DNA from: Syntrophaceae bacterium UBA2251
GTDB lineage: Bacteria > Desulfobacterota > Syntrophia > Syntrophales > UBA2251
NCBI GenBank assembly: GCA_002347815.1
Contig: DDXV01000032.1
Span: 14,050 to 53,973, forward strand
Reading direction: 5' to 3'
Length of the DNA stretch: 39,924 nt
Shown here: positions 1 through 10,021 of the stretch, in pieces
Position numbering within the stretch: the first letter of the stretch is position 1
Layout of the letters: each line of letters opens with the position of its first letter
Notes under the pieces: generated by a model
What the model saw: the letters and a program-made list of their open reading frames with translations, nothing else
Told to the model about the DNA's origin: nothing
Databases searched by the model: none
Position numbers and translations under genes: made by a program

Positions 1-3000
1 GCCAGCGGCAAGCTGATCTATTCGGCCCGGGTCATTCCCATCCGGGGATCGTGGCTGGACCTGGAATTCGATTCCAAGGACCTTCTCTACGTTCGCATTG
101 ATCGTCGCCGCAAGATGCCGGTGACCATCCTGCTGAAGGCGATGGGGAACTCCACGGAGCAGATCCTCAATTACTTCTATTCCGTGGAGAAAATCACGGT
201 GGACCAGGATCGCCCCCAGATTCTGGTGGAGGATTCCCTGGTCGGCGAAAAGGCCCCCGACGACGTCGTCGACGCCAAGACGGGGGAAATCGTCGTCAAA
301 AAAGGCCGCAAGCTGACCCGCGCCCTGCTCAAGCGGATGGGGGATCTCAAGATCCAGAAGATCGAGATCAACCAGGCGGATCTCGTCGGGAAGATCCTGG
401 CGAGCGACGTCCGGGATAAGGCCACGGGCGAGACCCTGTTGCACTGCAACGAGGCCCTGAGCCTCGACGGACTGGAAAAGGCCCTGGCGAGGGGCGTGTC
501 CGAACTGAGCTTCGTCCGGCTGGACGAAGACATGGCCAACGCGTCCATTCGGGATACCCTGGCCATGGACCGGATCGAATCGGCCGAGGATGCCATCATC
601 GAAATCTACCGGAGGCTCCGGCCGAGCAATCCCCCGACCCCGGAGACGGCTCACAAGTTCTTCCACAGCCTCTTTTTCGATCCCGACACCTATGACCTCT
701 CCGATGTCGGGCGGGCAAAAATGAATTACAAGCTCCGCCTCGATGTGGCGACGGATCTGACCGTCCTGCGCAACGAGGATATCCTCGCGGCGGTGAAATA
801 CCTGATCGATCTGAAGAACGGCAGCGCCGAATGCAGCGTGGACGATATCGATCATCTGGGCAACCGCCGCGTCCGTTCGGTGGGAGAACTGATCGAGAAT
901 CAGTACCGCATCGGTCTGGTCAGAATGGAGCGGGCCATCAAGGAGAAGATGAGCCTGCAGGACATCGAAACCATGATGCCCCATGACCTGGTCAACGCCA
1001 AGCCGGTTTCCGCGGTTGTCAACGAGTTCTTCGGCAGCAGCCAGTTGTCCCAGTTCATGGATCAGACCAACCCCCTGTCGGAAATCACTCACAAAAGGCG
1101 ACTTTCCGCCCTGGGGCCGGGGGGCCTGACCCGGGAGCGCGCCGGGTTCGAGGTGCGGGACGTTCATCCCACTCATTACGGACGAATCTGCCCGGTGGAG
1201 ACGCCGGAAGGTCCGAATATCGGTCTGATCGTTTCCTTGTCGACCTTCGCCCGGGTGAATGAATTCGGCTTCATCGAGACGCCCTACCGCCTGGTGGAAG
1301 ACGGCAAGGTCCTGGATGATGTCCGCTATCTGACGGCGATTCAGGAGGAAGATTACATCATCGCCCAGGCGGACTGGCCCCTGGACTCAAACGGACGGTT
1401 TACCGGCGAAATGATTTCCGCCCGCAAGGGAGGCAACTTCCAGACGGTCGTTCCCACCGACGTCAACATGATGGACGTGTCCCCGAACCAGTTGGTGAGC
1501 GTCGCCGCGGCGCTCATCCCCTTCCTCGAGCACGATGACGCCAACCGGGCGCTCATGGGATCCAACATGCAACGCCAGGCGGTCCCGCTGATGAAGCCGG
1601 AGGTTCCCCTGGTCGGTACCGGCATGGAGGCGGTCGTCGCGAGGGATTCCGGGGCGGTGGTGGCGGCCAAGCGCGCGGGCGTGGTCGAAAGCGTGGATGC
1701 GTCCCGGATCGTCATCAAGTCCGAGGGACCGGAAAAGGGCGACCTCGACACGGGGGTGGATATCTACAATCTGGTCAAGTACCAGCGGTCGAACCAGGAC
1801 ACGTGCTTCAACCAGAAGCCGATCGTGAATCTGGGGGATCGCGTCCGGCCGGGACAGATCATCGCCGACGGACCCGCCACCGACACCGGCGAGCTCGCCC
1901 TGGGGCGCAACGTCATGGTCGCTTTCATGTCGTGGGGCGGCTACAACTACGAAGACTCCATCCTGGTCAGTGAACGGGTCGTTCGAGAAGACGTCTATAC
2001 CTCCATTCACATCGAGGAATTCGAGACCATGGCCCGGGACACCAAACTGGGCAAGGAGGAGATCACCCGGGACATCCCCAATGTCGGCGAGGAGGCCCTG
2101 CGGAATCTGGACGACAGCGGCATCGTGAGGATGGGGGTGGCCGTCAAGCCCGGGGACATCCTCGTCGGGAAGATAACGCCGAAGGGCGAGACCCAGCTTT
2201 CTCCGGAAGAGAAGCTGCTCCGGGCCATCTTCGGCGAGAAGGCAAGCGAGGTTCGCGACACCTCCCTCCGCGTTCCGCCTGGCGTCGAAGGGACGGTGAT
2301 CGATGCGAAGATCTTCACCCGCAAGGGGGCGGAACGGGATCACCGCTCCCAGTTCATCGAGGATGAGGCCCTGGCCGAACTGGAGAAAGACCGGGACGAC
2401 GAGATCCGGATCATCACCGACAGCGTTCGCAAGGAGATTCGTTCCCTGATCGTCGGGAAGACCGCGGCGGGAAAACTGTCGGACCCCAAAAAGCGGAAGA
2501 TCGTCCTGAAGAAGGGAGATGAGGTCACCGAAGAGATTCTGGAGAAAATCCCCTTCGAACTCTGGAAGGAAATCCCGCTGCAGGACGAGGAGGCCCTGGA
2601 AGAGCGCATCGCCACCCTTCTGACGAATCTGGAGCGGAAAATCGAATTCGTCCACGCCTACTTCGCCGGGAAAATCGAGAAGCTCAAGGCGGGCGACGAA
2701 CTCCCGCCCGGAGTCATCAAACTCGTCAAGGTCTATGTCGCGATCAAGAGAAAGCTGTCCGTCGGGGACAAGATGGCCGGACGCCACGGCAACAAGGGGG
2801 TCCTCTCGCGGATCCTGCCCGAAGAGGACATGCCCTATTTCGCCGACGGAACGCCGGTGGACATCGTCCTGAATCCCCTGGGTGTGCCGTCCCGGATGAA
2901 TGTGGGACAGATCCTCGAAACGCACCTGGGCTGGGCGGCCAAGGGCCTGGGGGACAAGCTGGGCGCCATGCTCGACGAGAATTCCGGTGTCAAGCGCCTG

Positions 3001-3600
3001 AAAAAGGAGCTGAAGGATATTTACGCGGCTCCCGAAATCTCACGTCTAGTGGAGGGGCTCAACGAAGAGTCCCTGCTGAAGTTGGTGCGCCGTCTGGGGA
3101 AGGGCATTCCCATGGCGAGTCCCGTCTTTGACGGCGCCGACGAAGAACGGATCAAGGCGATGCTCGCCCAGGCGGGGCTTCCCGAGAAGGGCCAGACGGT
3201 GCTCTTCGACGGCCGGACGGGTGAACCGTTCGATCAGGAAATCACCGTCGGCATGATCTACATGCTGAAGCTGCATCACCTGGTTGACAACAAGATCCAC
3301 GCCCGCTCCATCGGGCCGTACTCCCTGGTGACCCAGCAGCCCTTGGGCGGCAAGGCGCAGTTCGGGGGACAGAGGCTGGGCGAGATGGAGGTCTGGGCCA
3401 TGGAGGCCTACGGGGCGGCGTACTCCCTGCAGGAGTTCCTGACGGTCAAATCCGACGATGTGGCCGGCCGGACGCGGATCTACGAGACGATCGTCAAGGG
3501 GGAACATACCCTGGAACCCGGGCTTCCGGAGTCCTTCAACGTGCTGGTGAAGGAATTGCAAAGCCTCTGCCTCGACGTGGACCTGATCGAGGAAGAATAA
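1..3600 (+). CDS. rpoB: RNA polymerase beta subunit, 5'-truncated by window edge
   Basis: This is the catalytic beta subunit of bacterial RNA polymerase. The frame is open from base 1 and reads into the beta fork/lobe region; 1199 residues are visible. Counting against the E. coli rifampicin-pocket residues D516, H526 and S531 (local D354, H364, S369) places the window start near E. coli residue 163, so about 160 N-terminal residues are outside. The rifampicin-pocket segment is wild-type-like (FMDQ, THKRRLSALGPGG), so no target resistance is seen. The active-site segment SVGDKMAGRHGNKG and the C-terminal clamp segment are intact. The ATG-like start at 115 is internal and not real. rpoC follows after 56 bases, the usual rpoBC operon. 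Identity is certain. Confidence 0.98.
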   Translation, partial: ASGKLIYSARVIPIRGSWLDLEFDSKDLLYVRIDRRRKMPVTILLKAMGNSTEQILNYFYSVEKITVDQDRPQILVEDSLVGEKAPDDVVDAKTGEIVVKKGRKLTRALLKRMGDLKIQKIEINQADLVGKILASDVRDKATGETLLHCNEALSLDGLEKALARGVSELSFVRLDEDMANASIRDTLAMDRIESAEDAIIEIYRRLRPSNPPTPETAHKFFHSLFFDPDTYDLSDVGRAKMNYKLRLDVATDLTVLRNEDILAAVKYLIDLKNGSAECSVDDIDHLGNRRVRSVGELIENQYRIGLVRMERAIKEKMSLQDIETMMPHDLVNAKPVSAVVNEFFGSSQLSQFMDQTNPLSEITHKRRLSALGPGGLTRERAGFEVRDVHPTHYGRICPVETPEGPNIGLIVSLSTFARVNEFGFIETPYRLVEDGKVLDDVRYLTAIQEEDYIIAQADWPLDSNGRFTGEMISARKGGNFQTVVPTDVNMMDVSPNQLVSVAAALIPFLEHDDANRALMGSNMQRQAVPLMKPEVPLVGTGMEAVVARDSGAVVAAKRAGVVESVDASRIVIKSEGPEKGDLDTGVDIYNLVKYQRSNQDTCFNQKPIVNLGDRVRPGQIIADGPATDTGELALGRNVMVAFMSWGGYNYEDSILVSERVVREDVYTSIHIEEFETMARDTKLGKEEITRDIPNVGEEALRNLDDSGIVRMGVAVKPGDILVGKITPKGETQLSPEEKLLRAIFGEKASEVRDTSLRVPPGVEGTVIDAKIFTRKGAERDHRSQFIEDEALAELEKDRDDEIRIITDSVRKEIRSLIVGKTAAGKLSDPKKRKIVLKKGDEVTEEILEKIPFELWKEIPLQDEEALEERIATLLTNLERKIEFVHAYFAGKIEKLKAGDELPPGVIKLVKVYVAIKRKLSVGDKMAGRHGNKGVLSRILPEEDMPYFADGTPVDIVLNPLGVPSRMNVGQILETHLGWAAKGLGDKLGAMLDENSGVKRLKKELKDIYAAPEISRLVEGLNEESLLKLVRRLGKGIPMASPVFDGADEERIKAMLAQAGLPEKGQTVLFDGRTGEPFDQEITVGMIYMLKLHHLVDNKIHARSIGPYSLVTQQPLGGKAQFGGQRLGEMEVWAMEAYGAAYSLQEFLTVKSDDVAGRTRIYETIVKGEHTLEPGLPESFNVLVKELQSLCLDVDLIEEE

Positions 3601-3656
3601 GGAAGGGGGCGGCCGCCGTCGGCGTCCCGGAATGACAACCATCAGGAGATAAGTCC

Positions 3657-6600
3657 GTGGAAGACGTTTTCAGTTACTTTGAAAAACCGAAGGATCCCAT
3701 CCGCTTCAATGCCATCAAGATGTCCATTGCCTCGCCGGAGAAGATTCTTTCCTGGTCCCACGGCGAGGTCAAGAAGCCGGAGACGATCAACTATCGGACC
3801 TTCAAGCCGGAGCGGGACGGTCTTTTCTGTGCCAAGATCTTCGGACCGGTGAAGGATTACGAATGCCTCTGCGGCCGCTACAAACGGATGAAGCACCGCG
3901 GGGTCGTGTGCGAAAAATGCGGCGTGGAGGTCATTCAGTCCAAGGTCCGTCGCGAGCGGATGGGTCACATTACCCTGGCGACGCCGGTGGCCCACATCTG
4001 GTTTCTGAAGAGCCTGCCCAGCCGGATCGGCAATGTCCTGGACCTGACGCTGAAGGAACTGGAGAAGGTTCTCTATTTCGAATCCTGGATCGTGCTGGAG
4101 CCGAAGAACACCCCCTTGAAGAAGAAGGAACTGCTGACCGAAGAGGATTATATCGACCTCAAGGAACAGTACGGGCCGGACGCCTTCGAGGCGGGAATCG
4201 GCGCCGAGGCCATCCGCAAACTCCTCCATCAGATCGACCTGGAGGCGCTCTACGAGGAGCTCCGCTCGGAACTGAGAACCTCGACCTCGGACACGAAGCG
4301 CAAGAAAATGATCAAGCGTCTCAAGGTGATCGAGGCGCTGAGAAAATCGGACAACAAACCGGAATGGATGATCCTGACGGTTCTTCCGGTCATTCCGCCG
4401 GATCTCCGTCCCCTCGTTCCCCTGGACGGCGGGCGTTTCGCCACGTCCGACCTCAACGACCTCTATCGCCGGGTCATCAACCGGAACAACCGCCTGAAGC
4501 GCCTTCAGGAGCTGAACGCGCCGGAGATCATCATCCGTAACGAAAAGCGGATGCTGCAGGAGGCCGTGGACGTGCTGTTCGACAACGGGCGCCGGGGTCG
4601 GGCCATCACCGGGACCAACAAGCGGCCGCTGCGCTCCCTGTCCGATATGCTGAAGGGCAAGCAGGGACGCTTCCGCCAGAACCTTCTGGGCAAGCGGGTG
4701 GACTATTCTGGCCGGTCCGTCATTACCGTGGGTCCGGATCTGCGGCTGCACCAGTGCGGCCTGCCGAAAAAGATGGCCCTCGAGCTGTTCAAGCCGTTCG
4801 TCTATAATCGGCTCATGGACAAGGGCTACGTGACCACGGTCAAGAGCGCCAAGAAGCTCGTGGAGAAGGAAACCGCGGAGGTCTGGGACGCCCTCGACGA
4901 GGTGGTCCGGGAATATCCGGTCATGCTGAACCGCGCGCCGACCCTCCATCGTCTGGGGATCCAGGCCTTCGAACCCGTGCTGATCGAGGGCAAGGCGATC
5001 CAGCTCCATCCCCTGGTCTGCACGGCCTTCAACGCGGACTTCGACGGGGACCAGATGGCCGTGCATGTGCCGCTGTCCATCGAGGCCCAGACGGAGGCCC
5101 GGGTGCTCATGATGTCCACCAACAACATCCTGTCCCCGGCCAACGGCAAACCGATCATCATTCCCAGCCAGGATATCGTGCTGGGGATCTATTACCTGAC
5201 CCGGGCGGACAACGCGGTCAAGGGCGAAGGCATGGTTTTTTCGGGGCCGGAGGAGGTGCGGTCCGCGCTGGATGCCGGGGAAGTGGACCTCCACGCCCGG
5301 ATCAAGGTCCGCATCGACGGCCAGGTGAAGGATTCGACCGTCGGCCGGATTATGCTTTACGAGATCATCCCCGACACCATCACCTTCGATCAGATCAACA
5401 AGGTGATGAACAAGAAAGAGCTGGCCAACCTGATCGATTACTGCTACCGGTGCTGCGGCGACAAAACGACGGTGCTGCTGGCGGACCGTCTGAAGGATCT
5501 CGGTTTCAGGTACGCCACCCGTTCGGGATCGTCTATCGCCATTCACAACATGGTGGTGCCCGAGAACAAGAAGGATATCGTGGCCAAGGCCGATCGGGAC
5601 GTCCTGAAGATCCAGCGGCAGTACATGGACGGCCTCATTACGGACGGCGAGCGCTACAACAAGGTAATCGACATCTGGGCCCAGGCCACGGAGAAGATCG
5701 CCACGGAGATGATGAGCGGCATCAGTTCAGTGGATGTGGACGGCGCGGCGGGGAAGAAAATCGAGAGCTTCAACCCCATCTACATGATGGCCGATTCCGG
5801 TGCGCGGGGCAGCGCGGTGCAGATTCGCCAGCTGGCCGGCATGCGGGGATTGATGGCCAAACCGTCCGGCGAGATCATCGAGACGCCCATCACGGCGAAC
5901 TTCCGGGAAGGGTTGACGGTGTTGCAGTACTTCATCTCGACCCACGGCGCCCGCAAGGGACTGGCCGATACCGCCCTCAAGACCGCCAATTCGGGGTATC
6001 TGACGCGCCGGCTGGTCGACGTGGCCCAGGACTGCATCATCACCGAAGAGGATTGCGGCACCCTGGACGGGATCTACGTGTCGGCCCTGATGGAAGGCGG
6101 GGAGATCATCGAGACCGCCGGAGAGCGGGTTCTGGGGCGGGTGGCCCTGGAGGACATTCCGGATCCGTTTACCGGCGAAGTCCTGGTCCGAGCCAACGAA
6201 GGGATCGACGAAGCGCTGGCGGAAAAGATTGACCATGCGGGCATCGAGCGGGTCAACATCCGTTCGGTTCTGACCTGCCGCTCCAAGAACGGCGTCTGCG
6301 CGGCCTGTTACGGCCGGGACCTGGCCCACGGGCACCTCGTCAACATCGGGGAGGCGGTGGGGATCATCGCCGCCCAGTCCATCGGTGAGCCGGGAACCCA
6401 GCTGACCATGCGGACGTTCCATATCGGCGGGACGGCAAAATTCGAGGAACATTCAACCCTGGAAGCGAGACACGACGGGAAGATCCGGTTCATGAACCTG
6501 AACACGGTTTTGAGCAAGACGGGGGATCTCGTCGTGATGAACCGCAACGGAGAGGTTCACGTCCTCGATGAACAGGGACGCGGTCGCGGCAAGTACCCCA

Positions 6601-7799
6601 TTCCCTACGGCGCCCATCTGAAGAAAACGGACGGCAGCGCGGTGAAGAAGGGGAACCTGATCGCCGAATGGGATCCCTTCTCCATCCCCATCCTCGCCGA
6701 AGTCGACGGGACCATCAAGTACGGGGACATCATCGAAGGCAAAACCATGCAGGAACAGGTCGATGAAGTCACCGGCCTTTCCCGGAAGGTGATCGTGGAG
6801 TCCCGGGGAACGGATCTGAGGCCGCGGGTGTCGATCAAGGACGCCAAGGGCAAAACGGCCAAGGTGCCGGGGACGAACATGGTGGCCCGGCATCTCCTGT
6901 CCGTCGGGGCCAATATCGTGGCCTCCGAGGGGGACGCGGTCCGCGCCGGCGACATCATCGCGAAGATTCCGCGCGAAACCACGAAAACCAAGGACATCAC
7001 CGGCGGACTCCCGCGGGTGGCCGAACTCTTCGAGGCCCGCAAGCCGAAAGAGTTTGCCGTCATCAGCGAGATCGACGGCGTTGTCTCCTACGGCAAGGAC
7101 GCCAAGGGGAAGCGCAAGGTGGTGATCAGTCCCGAGATCGGGGAGGAAAAGGAATACCTGATCCCCAAGGGGAAGCATGTCAGCGTCCAGGAGGGGGACC
7201 GTGTCCGGGCCGGCGAGCCCCTGATGGACGGGGTCCACAATCCCCACGATCTCTTGACGATCAAGGGGGAAAAGGAACTGGCCCGGTATCTCGTGGACGA
7301 GGTCCAGGAGGTCTATCGGCTTCAGGGCGTCAAGATCAACGACAAGCACATGGAAGTCATTGTCCGCCAGATGCTCCGGCGGGTCAAGATCATGGATCCG
7401 GGCGACACGGCGTTCATTGCCGACGAGCAGGTGGAACGGCACCGCTTCCAGGAGGAGAACGAGCGGGTGGCGACCGAGGGCGGGCGTCCGGCGACGGCGG
7501 AGGCGCTCCTGCTGGGGATCACGAAGGCTTCGCTCTCCACGCAGAGCTTCATCTCGGCCGCGTCCTTCCAGGAGACGACCCGGGTCCTGACGGAGGCCAG
7601 TCTCGCGGGAAAGACCGACTACCTGCGAGGGCTCAAGGAGAATGTCATTATGGGACGGTTGATCCCGGCGGGTACGGGTCTGTCCCTGTACCGAAAACTT
7701 GGGATCAAGACAGCGGCGGGGGAGCTCCCCACCCCTGAAAAACCTGAAGAATACGGCGACGAAAGCGAGAAAAGTCTTGACAGGCCGGCCTTGAGTTGA
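3657..7799 (+). CDS. rpoC: RNA polymerase beta' subunit
   Basis: This is the 1380-residue beta' subunit, which carries the catalytic magnesium site of RNA polymerase. It starts at GTG 3657 behind a CAGGAG Shine-Dalgarno and reads MEDVFSYFEKPKDP. The N-terminal zinc ribbon has C70, C72, C85 and C88, matching the E. coli spacing. The invariant NADFDGDQ metal-binding motif is at about residues 459-466. The bridge-helix and trigger-loop region includes GEPGTQLTMRTFHIGG. A second C-rich cluster (TCRSKNGVCAACYGRD) is the second zinc site. The length is close to E. coli (1407). A possible rpsL promoter lies in the last codons. Identity is certain. Confidence 0.98.
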   Translation: MEDVFSYFEKPKDPIRFNAIKMSIASPEKILSWSHGEVKKPETINYRTFKPERDGLFCAKIFGPVKDYECLCGRYKRMKHRGVVCEKCGVEVIQSKVRRERMGHITLATPVAHIWFLKSLPSRIGNVLDLTLKELEKVLYFESWIVLEPKNTPLKKKELLTEEDYIDLKEQYGPDAFEAGIGAEAIRKLLHQIDLEALYEELRSELRTSTSDTKRKKMIKRLKVIEALRKSDNKPEWMILTVLPVIPPDLRPLVPLDGGRFATSDLNDLYRRVINRNNRLKRLQELNAPEIIIRNEKRMLQEAVDVLFDNGRRGRAITGTNKRPLRSLSDMLKGKQGRFRQNLLGKRVDYSGRSVITVGPDLRLHQCGLPKKMALELFKPFVYNRLMDKGYVTTVKSAKKLVEKETAEVWDALDEVVREYPVMLNRAPTLHRLGIQAFEPVLIEGKAIQLHPLVCTAFNADFDGDQMAVHVPLSIEAQTEARVLMMSTNNILSPANGKPIIIPSQDIVLGIYYLTRADNAVKGEGMVFSGPEEVRSALDAGEVDLHARIKVRIDGQVKDSTVGRIMLYEIIPDTITFDQINKVMNKKELANLIDYCYRCCGDKTTVLLADRLKDLGFRYATRSGSSIAIHNMVVPENKKDIVAKADRDVLKIQRQYMDGLITDGERYNKVIDIWAQATEKIATEMMSGISSVDVDGAAGKKIESFNPIYMMADSGARGSAVQIRQLAGMRGLMAKPSGEIIETPITANFREGLTVLQYFISTHGARKGLADTALKTANSGYLTRRLVDVAQDCIITEEDCGTLDGIYVSALMEGGEIIETAGERVLGRVALEDIPDPFTGEVLVRANEGIDEALAEKIDHAGIERVNIRSVLTCRSKNGVCAACYGRDLAHGHLVNIGEAVGIIAAQSIGEPGTQLTMRTFHIGGTAKFEEHSTLEARHDGKIRFMNLNTVLSKTGDLVVMNRNGEVHVLDEQGRGRGKYPIPYGAHLKKTDGSAVKKGNLIAEWDPFSIPILAEVDGTIKYGDIIEGKTMQEQVDEVTGLSRKVIVESRGTDLRPRVSIKDAKGKTAKVPGTNMVARHLLSVGANIVASEGDAVRAGDIIAKIPRETTKTKDITGGLPRVAELFEARKPKEFAVISEIDGVVSYGKDAKGKRKVVISPEIGEEKEYLIPKGKHVSVQEGDRVRAGEPLMDGVHNPHDLLTIKGEKELARYLVDEVQEVYRLQGVKINDKHMEVIVRQMLRRVKIMDPGDTAFIADEQVERHRFQEENERVATEGGRPATAEALLLGITKASLSTQSFISAASFQETTRVLTEASLAGKTDYLRGLKENVIMGRLIPAGTGLSLYRKLGIKTAAGELPTPEKPEEYGDESEKSLDRPALS

Positions 7800-7805
7800 T
7801 AGATG
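7777..7805 (+). promoter_or_regulatory. Candidate sigma-70 promoter for the rpsL operon inside the rpoC 3' end
   Basis: A perfect TTGACA -35 hexamer lies at 7777-7782 in the last codons of rpoC. A 17-base spacer is followed by a weak -10 (TAGATG, 7800-7805), about 55 bases before rpsL. The -10 matches only half of the consensus, so this is a tentative call. It would let the rpsL-rpsG-tuf-rpsJ group be transcribed separately from rpoBC. Confidence 0.35.
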
Positions 7806-7859
7806 ACTCAAATTTTGCTGCACCTGTGAAATGCAGCGCGAGTCTTATGGAGAGGAATC

Positions 7860-8231
7860 ATGCCCACCATCAATCAGTTGGTCCGTAAAGGAAGAGAGAA
7901 GATCCAGAAAAAGGCGGCGACGCCGGCGCTGGTCCAGTCGCCCCAGCGGAGAGGCGTGTGCGTCCGCGTCTATACCACGACGCCCAAGAAACCGAACTCG
8001 GCCTTGCGGAAGGTGGCGAGGGTGCGTTTGACCAGCGGCTATGAGGTCTCGTCGTACATTCCCGGCATCGGCCACAACCTTCAGGAACACTCTGTGGTGC
8101 TCGTGAGGGGGGGGCGCATCAAGGACCTTCCCGGTGTCCGGTACCACATCGTTCGTGGGACGCTGGATGCCGTCGGTGTCCAGGACCGGAAACAGGGACG
8201 GTCGAAATACGGGGCGAAGAAGCCGAGTTAG
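7860..8231 (+). CDS. rpsL: 30S ribosomal protein S12
   Basis: S12 sits at the decoding centre of the 30S subunit and contributes to translational accuracy. The 123-residue protein starts at ATG 7860 after GGAGAGG and begins PTINQLVRKGR. The streptomycin-relevant loops are wild-type-like: TPKKPNSALRKV with K43, and GRIKDLPGVRYH with K88 and D89. D89 is the residue methylthiolated by RimO in many bacteria. Length matches the family (about 124). It is the first gene of the str group; rpsG begins only 14 bases later. That leaves no room for the long rpsL-rpsG spacer that binds S7 in E. coli. Confidence 0.98.
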   Translation: MPTINQLVRKGREKIQKKAATPALVQSPQRRGVCVRVYTTTPKKPNSALRKVARVRLTSGYEVSSYIPGIGHNLQEHSVVLVRGGRIKDLPGVRYHIVRGTLDAVGVQDRKQGRSKYGAKKPS

Positions 8232-8245
8232 GCGGAGAGAGAACC

Positions 8246-8716
8246 ATGCCGAGAAGAAGAGAAATTGCCAAGCGGGAGGTCCTTCCGGATCCCAAATACC
8301 ATAACAAGCTGGTCGCGAAGTTCATCAACAGCCTGCTGAAGCGTGGCAAGAAGAGCACGGCCGAATCGATCATGTACGGGGCGCTGGACATCATCGAAAA
8401 GCGGACGAAGGAGCAGCCGGTCGAGGTGTTCGAACGGGCCGTGAACAATGTGAAGCCCGTCATCGAAGTCAAATCCCGGCGCGTCGGCGGTTCCACCTAT
8501 CAGGTGCCGACGGAGGTGGCTCCGTCAAGGCGGATGGCACTGGCGCTGCGCTGGCTGATCCTCCATTCCAAGGAGCGGACGGAGAAGACCATGCGGGAGA
8601 AACTGGCGGCGGAACTGATCGATGCGGCCAACAACCGGGGCGCTTCCATCAAGAAGAAGGAAGCCGTTCACAAGATGGCGGAGGCGAACAAGGCCTTTGC
8701 CCATTATCGGTTCTAG
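8246..8716 (+). CDS. rpsG: 30S ribosomal protein S7
   Basis: S7 nucleates assembly of the 30S head and contacts the E-site tRNA. The 156-residue protein has the usual bacterial length and begins MPRRREIAKREVLPDPK. It contains the conserved segment VGGSTYQVPTEV and the alpha-helical C-terminus ending AEANKAFAHYRF. In most bacteria the next gene would be fusA (EF-G); here tuf follows after 82 A/T-rich non-coding bases. Identity is certain. Confidence 0.98.
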   Translation: MPRRREIAKREVLPDPKYHNKLVAKFINSLLKRGKKSTAESIMYGALDIIEKRTKEQPVEVFERAVNNVKPVIEVKSRRVGGSTYQVPTEVAPSRRMALALRWLILHSKERTEKTMREKLAAELIDAANNRGASIKKKEAVHKMAEANKAFAHYRF

Positions 8717-8778
8717 GATGAACGAAGAGGCTGCTGTTAGGCGCTGAAGCAACAATTAAAAAACCATTCAACGTTATT

Positions 8779-8790
8779 AGGAGGAGGAGG
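8779..8790 (+). promoter_or_regulatory. Extended Shine-Dalgarno of tuf
   Basis: Four tandem AGG triplets (8779-8790) lie eight bases before the tuf ATG, in an otherwise A/T-rich leader with little predicted structure. The repeat allows several registers of pairing with 16S rRNA and fits the very high translation rate expected of EF-Tu. I see no convincing separate promoter in 8717-8778. Confidence 0.6.
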
Positions 8791-8798
8791 TAACAGAA

Positions 8799-9992
8799 AT
8801 GGCGAAGAAGAAATTTGAAAGGACGAAGCCGCATCTGAATATCGGGACCATCGGACACGTGGATCATGGCAAGACCACGTTGACGGCAGCCATTACGAAG
8901 CACCTGTCCAAGAAAGGGTGGGCCGAGTTCAGGTCGTTCGATTCCATCGACAGCGCCCCGGAAGAGAAGGAAAGAGGCGTGACGATCAATATCGCGCACG
9001 TGGAATACGAAACGGCCAAGCGCCACTACGCCCATGTGGACTGCCCCGGCCACGCCGACTATATCAAGAACATGATTTCCGGCGCCGCCCATATGGACGG
9101 GACGATCCTCGTTGTTGCCGCCTCCGACGGCCCCATGCCCCAGACCCGGGAACATATCCTCCTCGCCCGCCAGGTGCAGGTTCCCTACATCGTGGTTTAC
9201 ATGAACAAGGTCGATCTGGTCGACGATCCGGAACTCCTGGACCTCGTGGAGCTGGAACTCAGGGAATTGCTGACGACCTACGAATTCCCCGGTGAGGATA
9301 TTCCGATCATCCGCGGTTCCGCCCTCAAGGCCCTCGAGAGCGACGACGAGAACGATCCCGACGTGCAGAGCATCTTCAAGCTGATGGATGCCGTCGATAC
9401 GTACATTCCCGAGCCCGTCCGCGACCTGGACAAACCCTTCCTCATGCCGATCGGCGACGTTTTCTCCATCTCCGGCCGCGGCACCGTCGTGACGGGTCGT
9501 GTGGACCGCGGGATCGTCCGGACCGGCGACGAGGTCGAGATCGTCGGGATCCGGCCCACCTTCAAGACGGTCTGCACCGGCGTCGAGATGTTCCGCAAAA
9601 CCCTGGATGAAGGGCGTGCGGGCGACGACATCGGCGTCCTGCTGCGCGGGACCAAGCGGGAAGACGTGGAACGGGGCCAGGTTGTCGCCAAGCCGAATTC
9701 CATCACCCCCCATACCAAGTTCCAGGCTGCCGTTTACGTCCTGACGAAGGAGGAAGGCGGCCGTCATACGCCGTTCTTCAACGGGTACCGTCCCCAGTTC
9801 TACTTCCGGACGACGGACGTGACCGGGGTGGCCGGCCTGCCCGAAGGGGTGGAAATGGTCATGCCCGGCGACAACGTCCACCTGGAGATCAACCTGATTA
9901 CCCCGATCGCCATGGAAGAGCAGCTGCGCTTCGCCATCCGGGAAGGCGGCCGGACCGTGGGCGCTGGTGTGGTCAGCAAGGTCATCGAGTAA
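8799..9992 (+). CDS. tuf: Translation elongation factor EF-Tu
   Basis: EF-Tu is the GTPase that delivers aminoacyl-tRNA to the ribosomal A site. The 397-residue protein is full length. G1 is GHVDHGKTTLT, G3 is DCPGHADY, G4 is NKVD and G5 is SALKALES. The switch I region reads APEEKERGVTINIAHVEYET. Domain II (GRGTVVTGRVDRG) and domain III (through GRTVGAGVVSKVIE) are complete. The start is ATG 8799 behind the repeated AGGAGG. It directly follows rpsG, with fusA missing from the expected position, and rpsJ starts 29 bases after its stop. A second tuf copy elsewhere is possible but cannot be judged here. Confidence 0.98.
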   Translation: MAKKKFERTKPHLNIGTIGHVDHGKTTLTAAITKHLSKKGWAEFRSFDSIDSAPEEKERGVTINIAHVEYETAKRHYAHVDCPGHADYIKNMISGAAHMDGTILVVAASDGPMPQTREHILLARQVQVPYIVVYMNKVDLVDDPELLDLVELELRELLTTYEFPGEDIPIIRGSALKALESDDENDPDVQSIFKLMDAVDTYIPEPVRDLDKPFLMPIGDVFSISGRGTVVTGRVDRGIVRTGDEVEIVGIRPTFKTVCTGVEMFRKTLDEGRAGDDIGVLLRGTKREDVERGQVVAKPNSITPHTKFQAAVYVLTKEEGGRHTPFFNGYRPQFYFRTTDVTGVAGLPEGVEMVMPGDNVHLEINLITPIAMEEQLRFAIREGGRTVGAGVVSKVIE

Positions 9993-10021
9993 CCCGCCGA
10001 TCGAATGGAAATGAAGAGACC

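Noticed and set aside
3642..7823. Long open frames on the minus strand opposite rpoC and rpoB
   Set aside because: Low-complexity His/Asp/Arg/Gln-rich translations typical of antisense frames in GC-rich DNA; rpoB and rpoC are certain on the plus strand.
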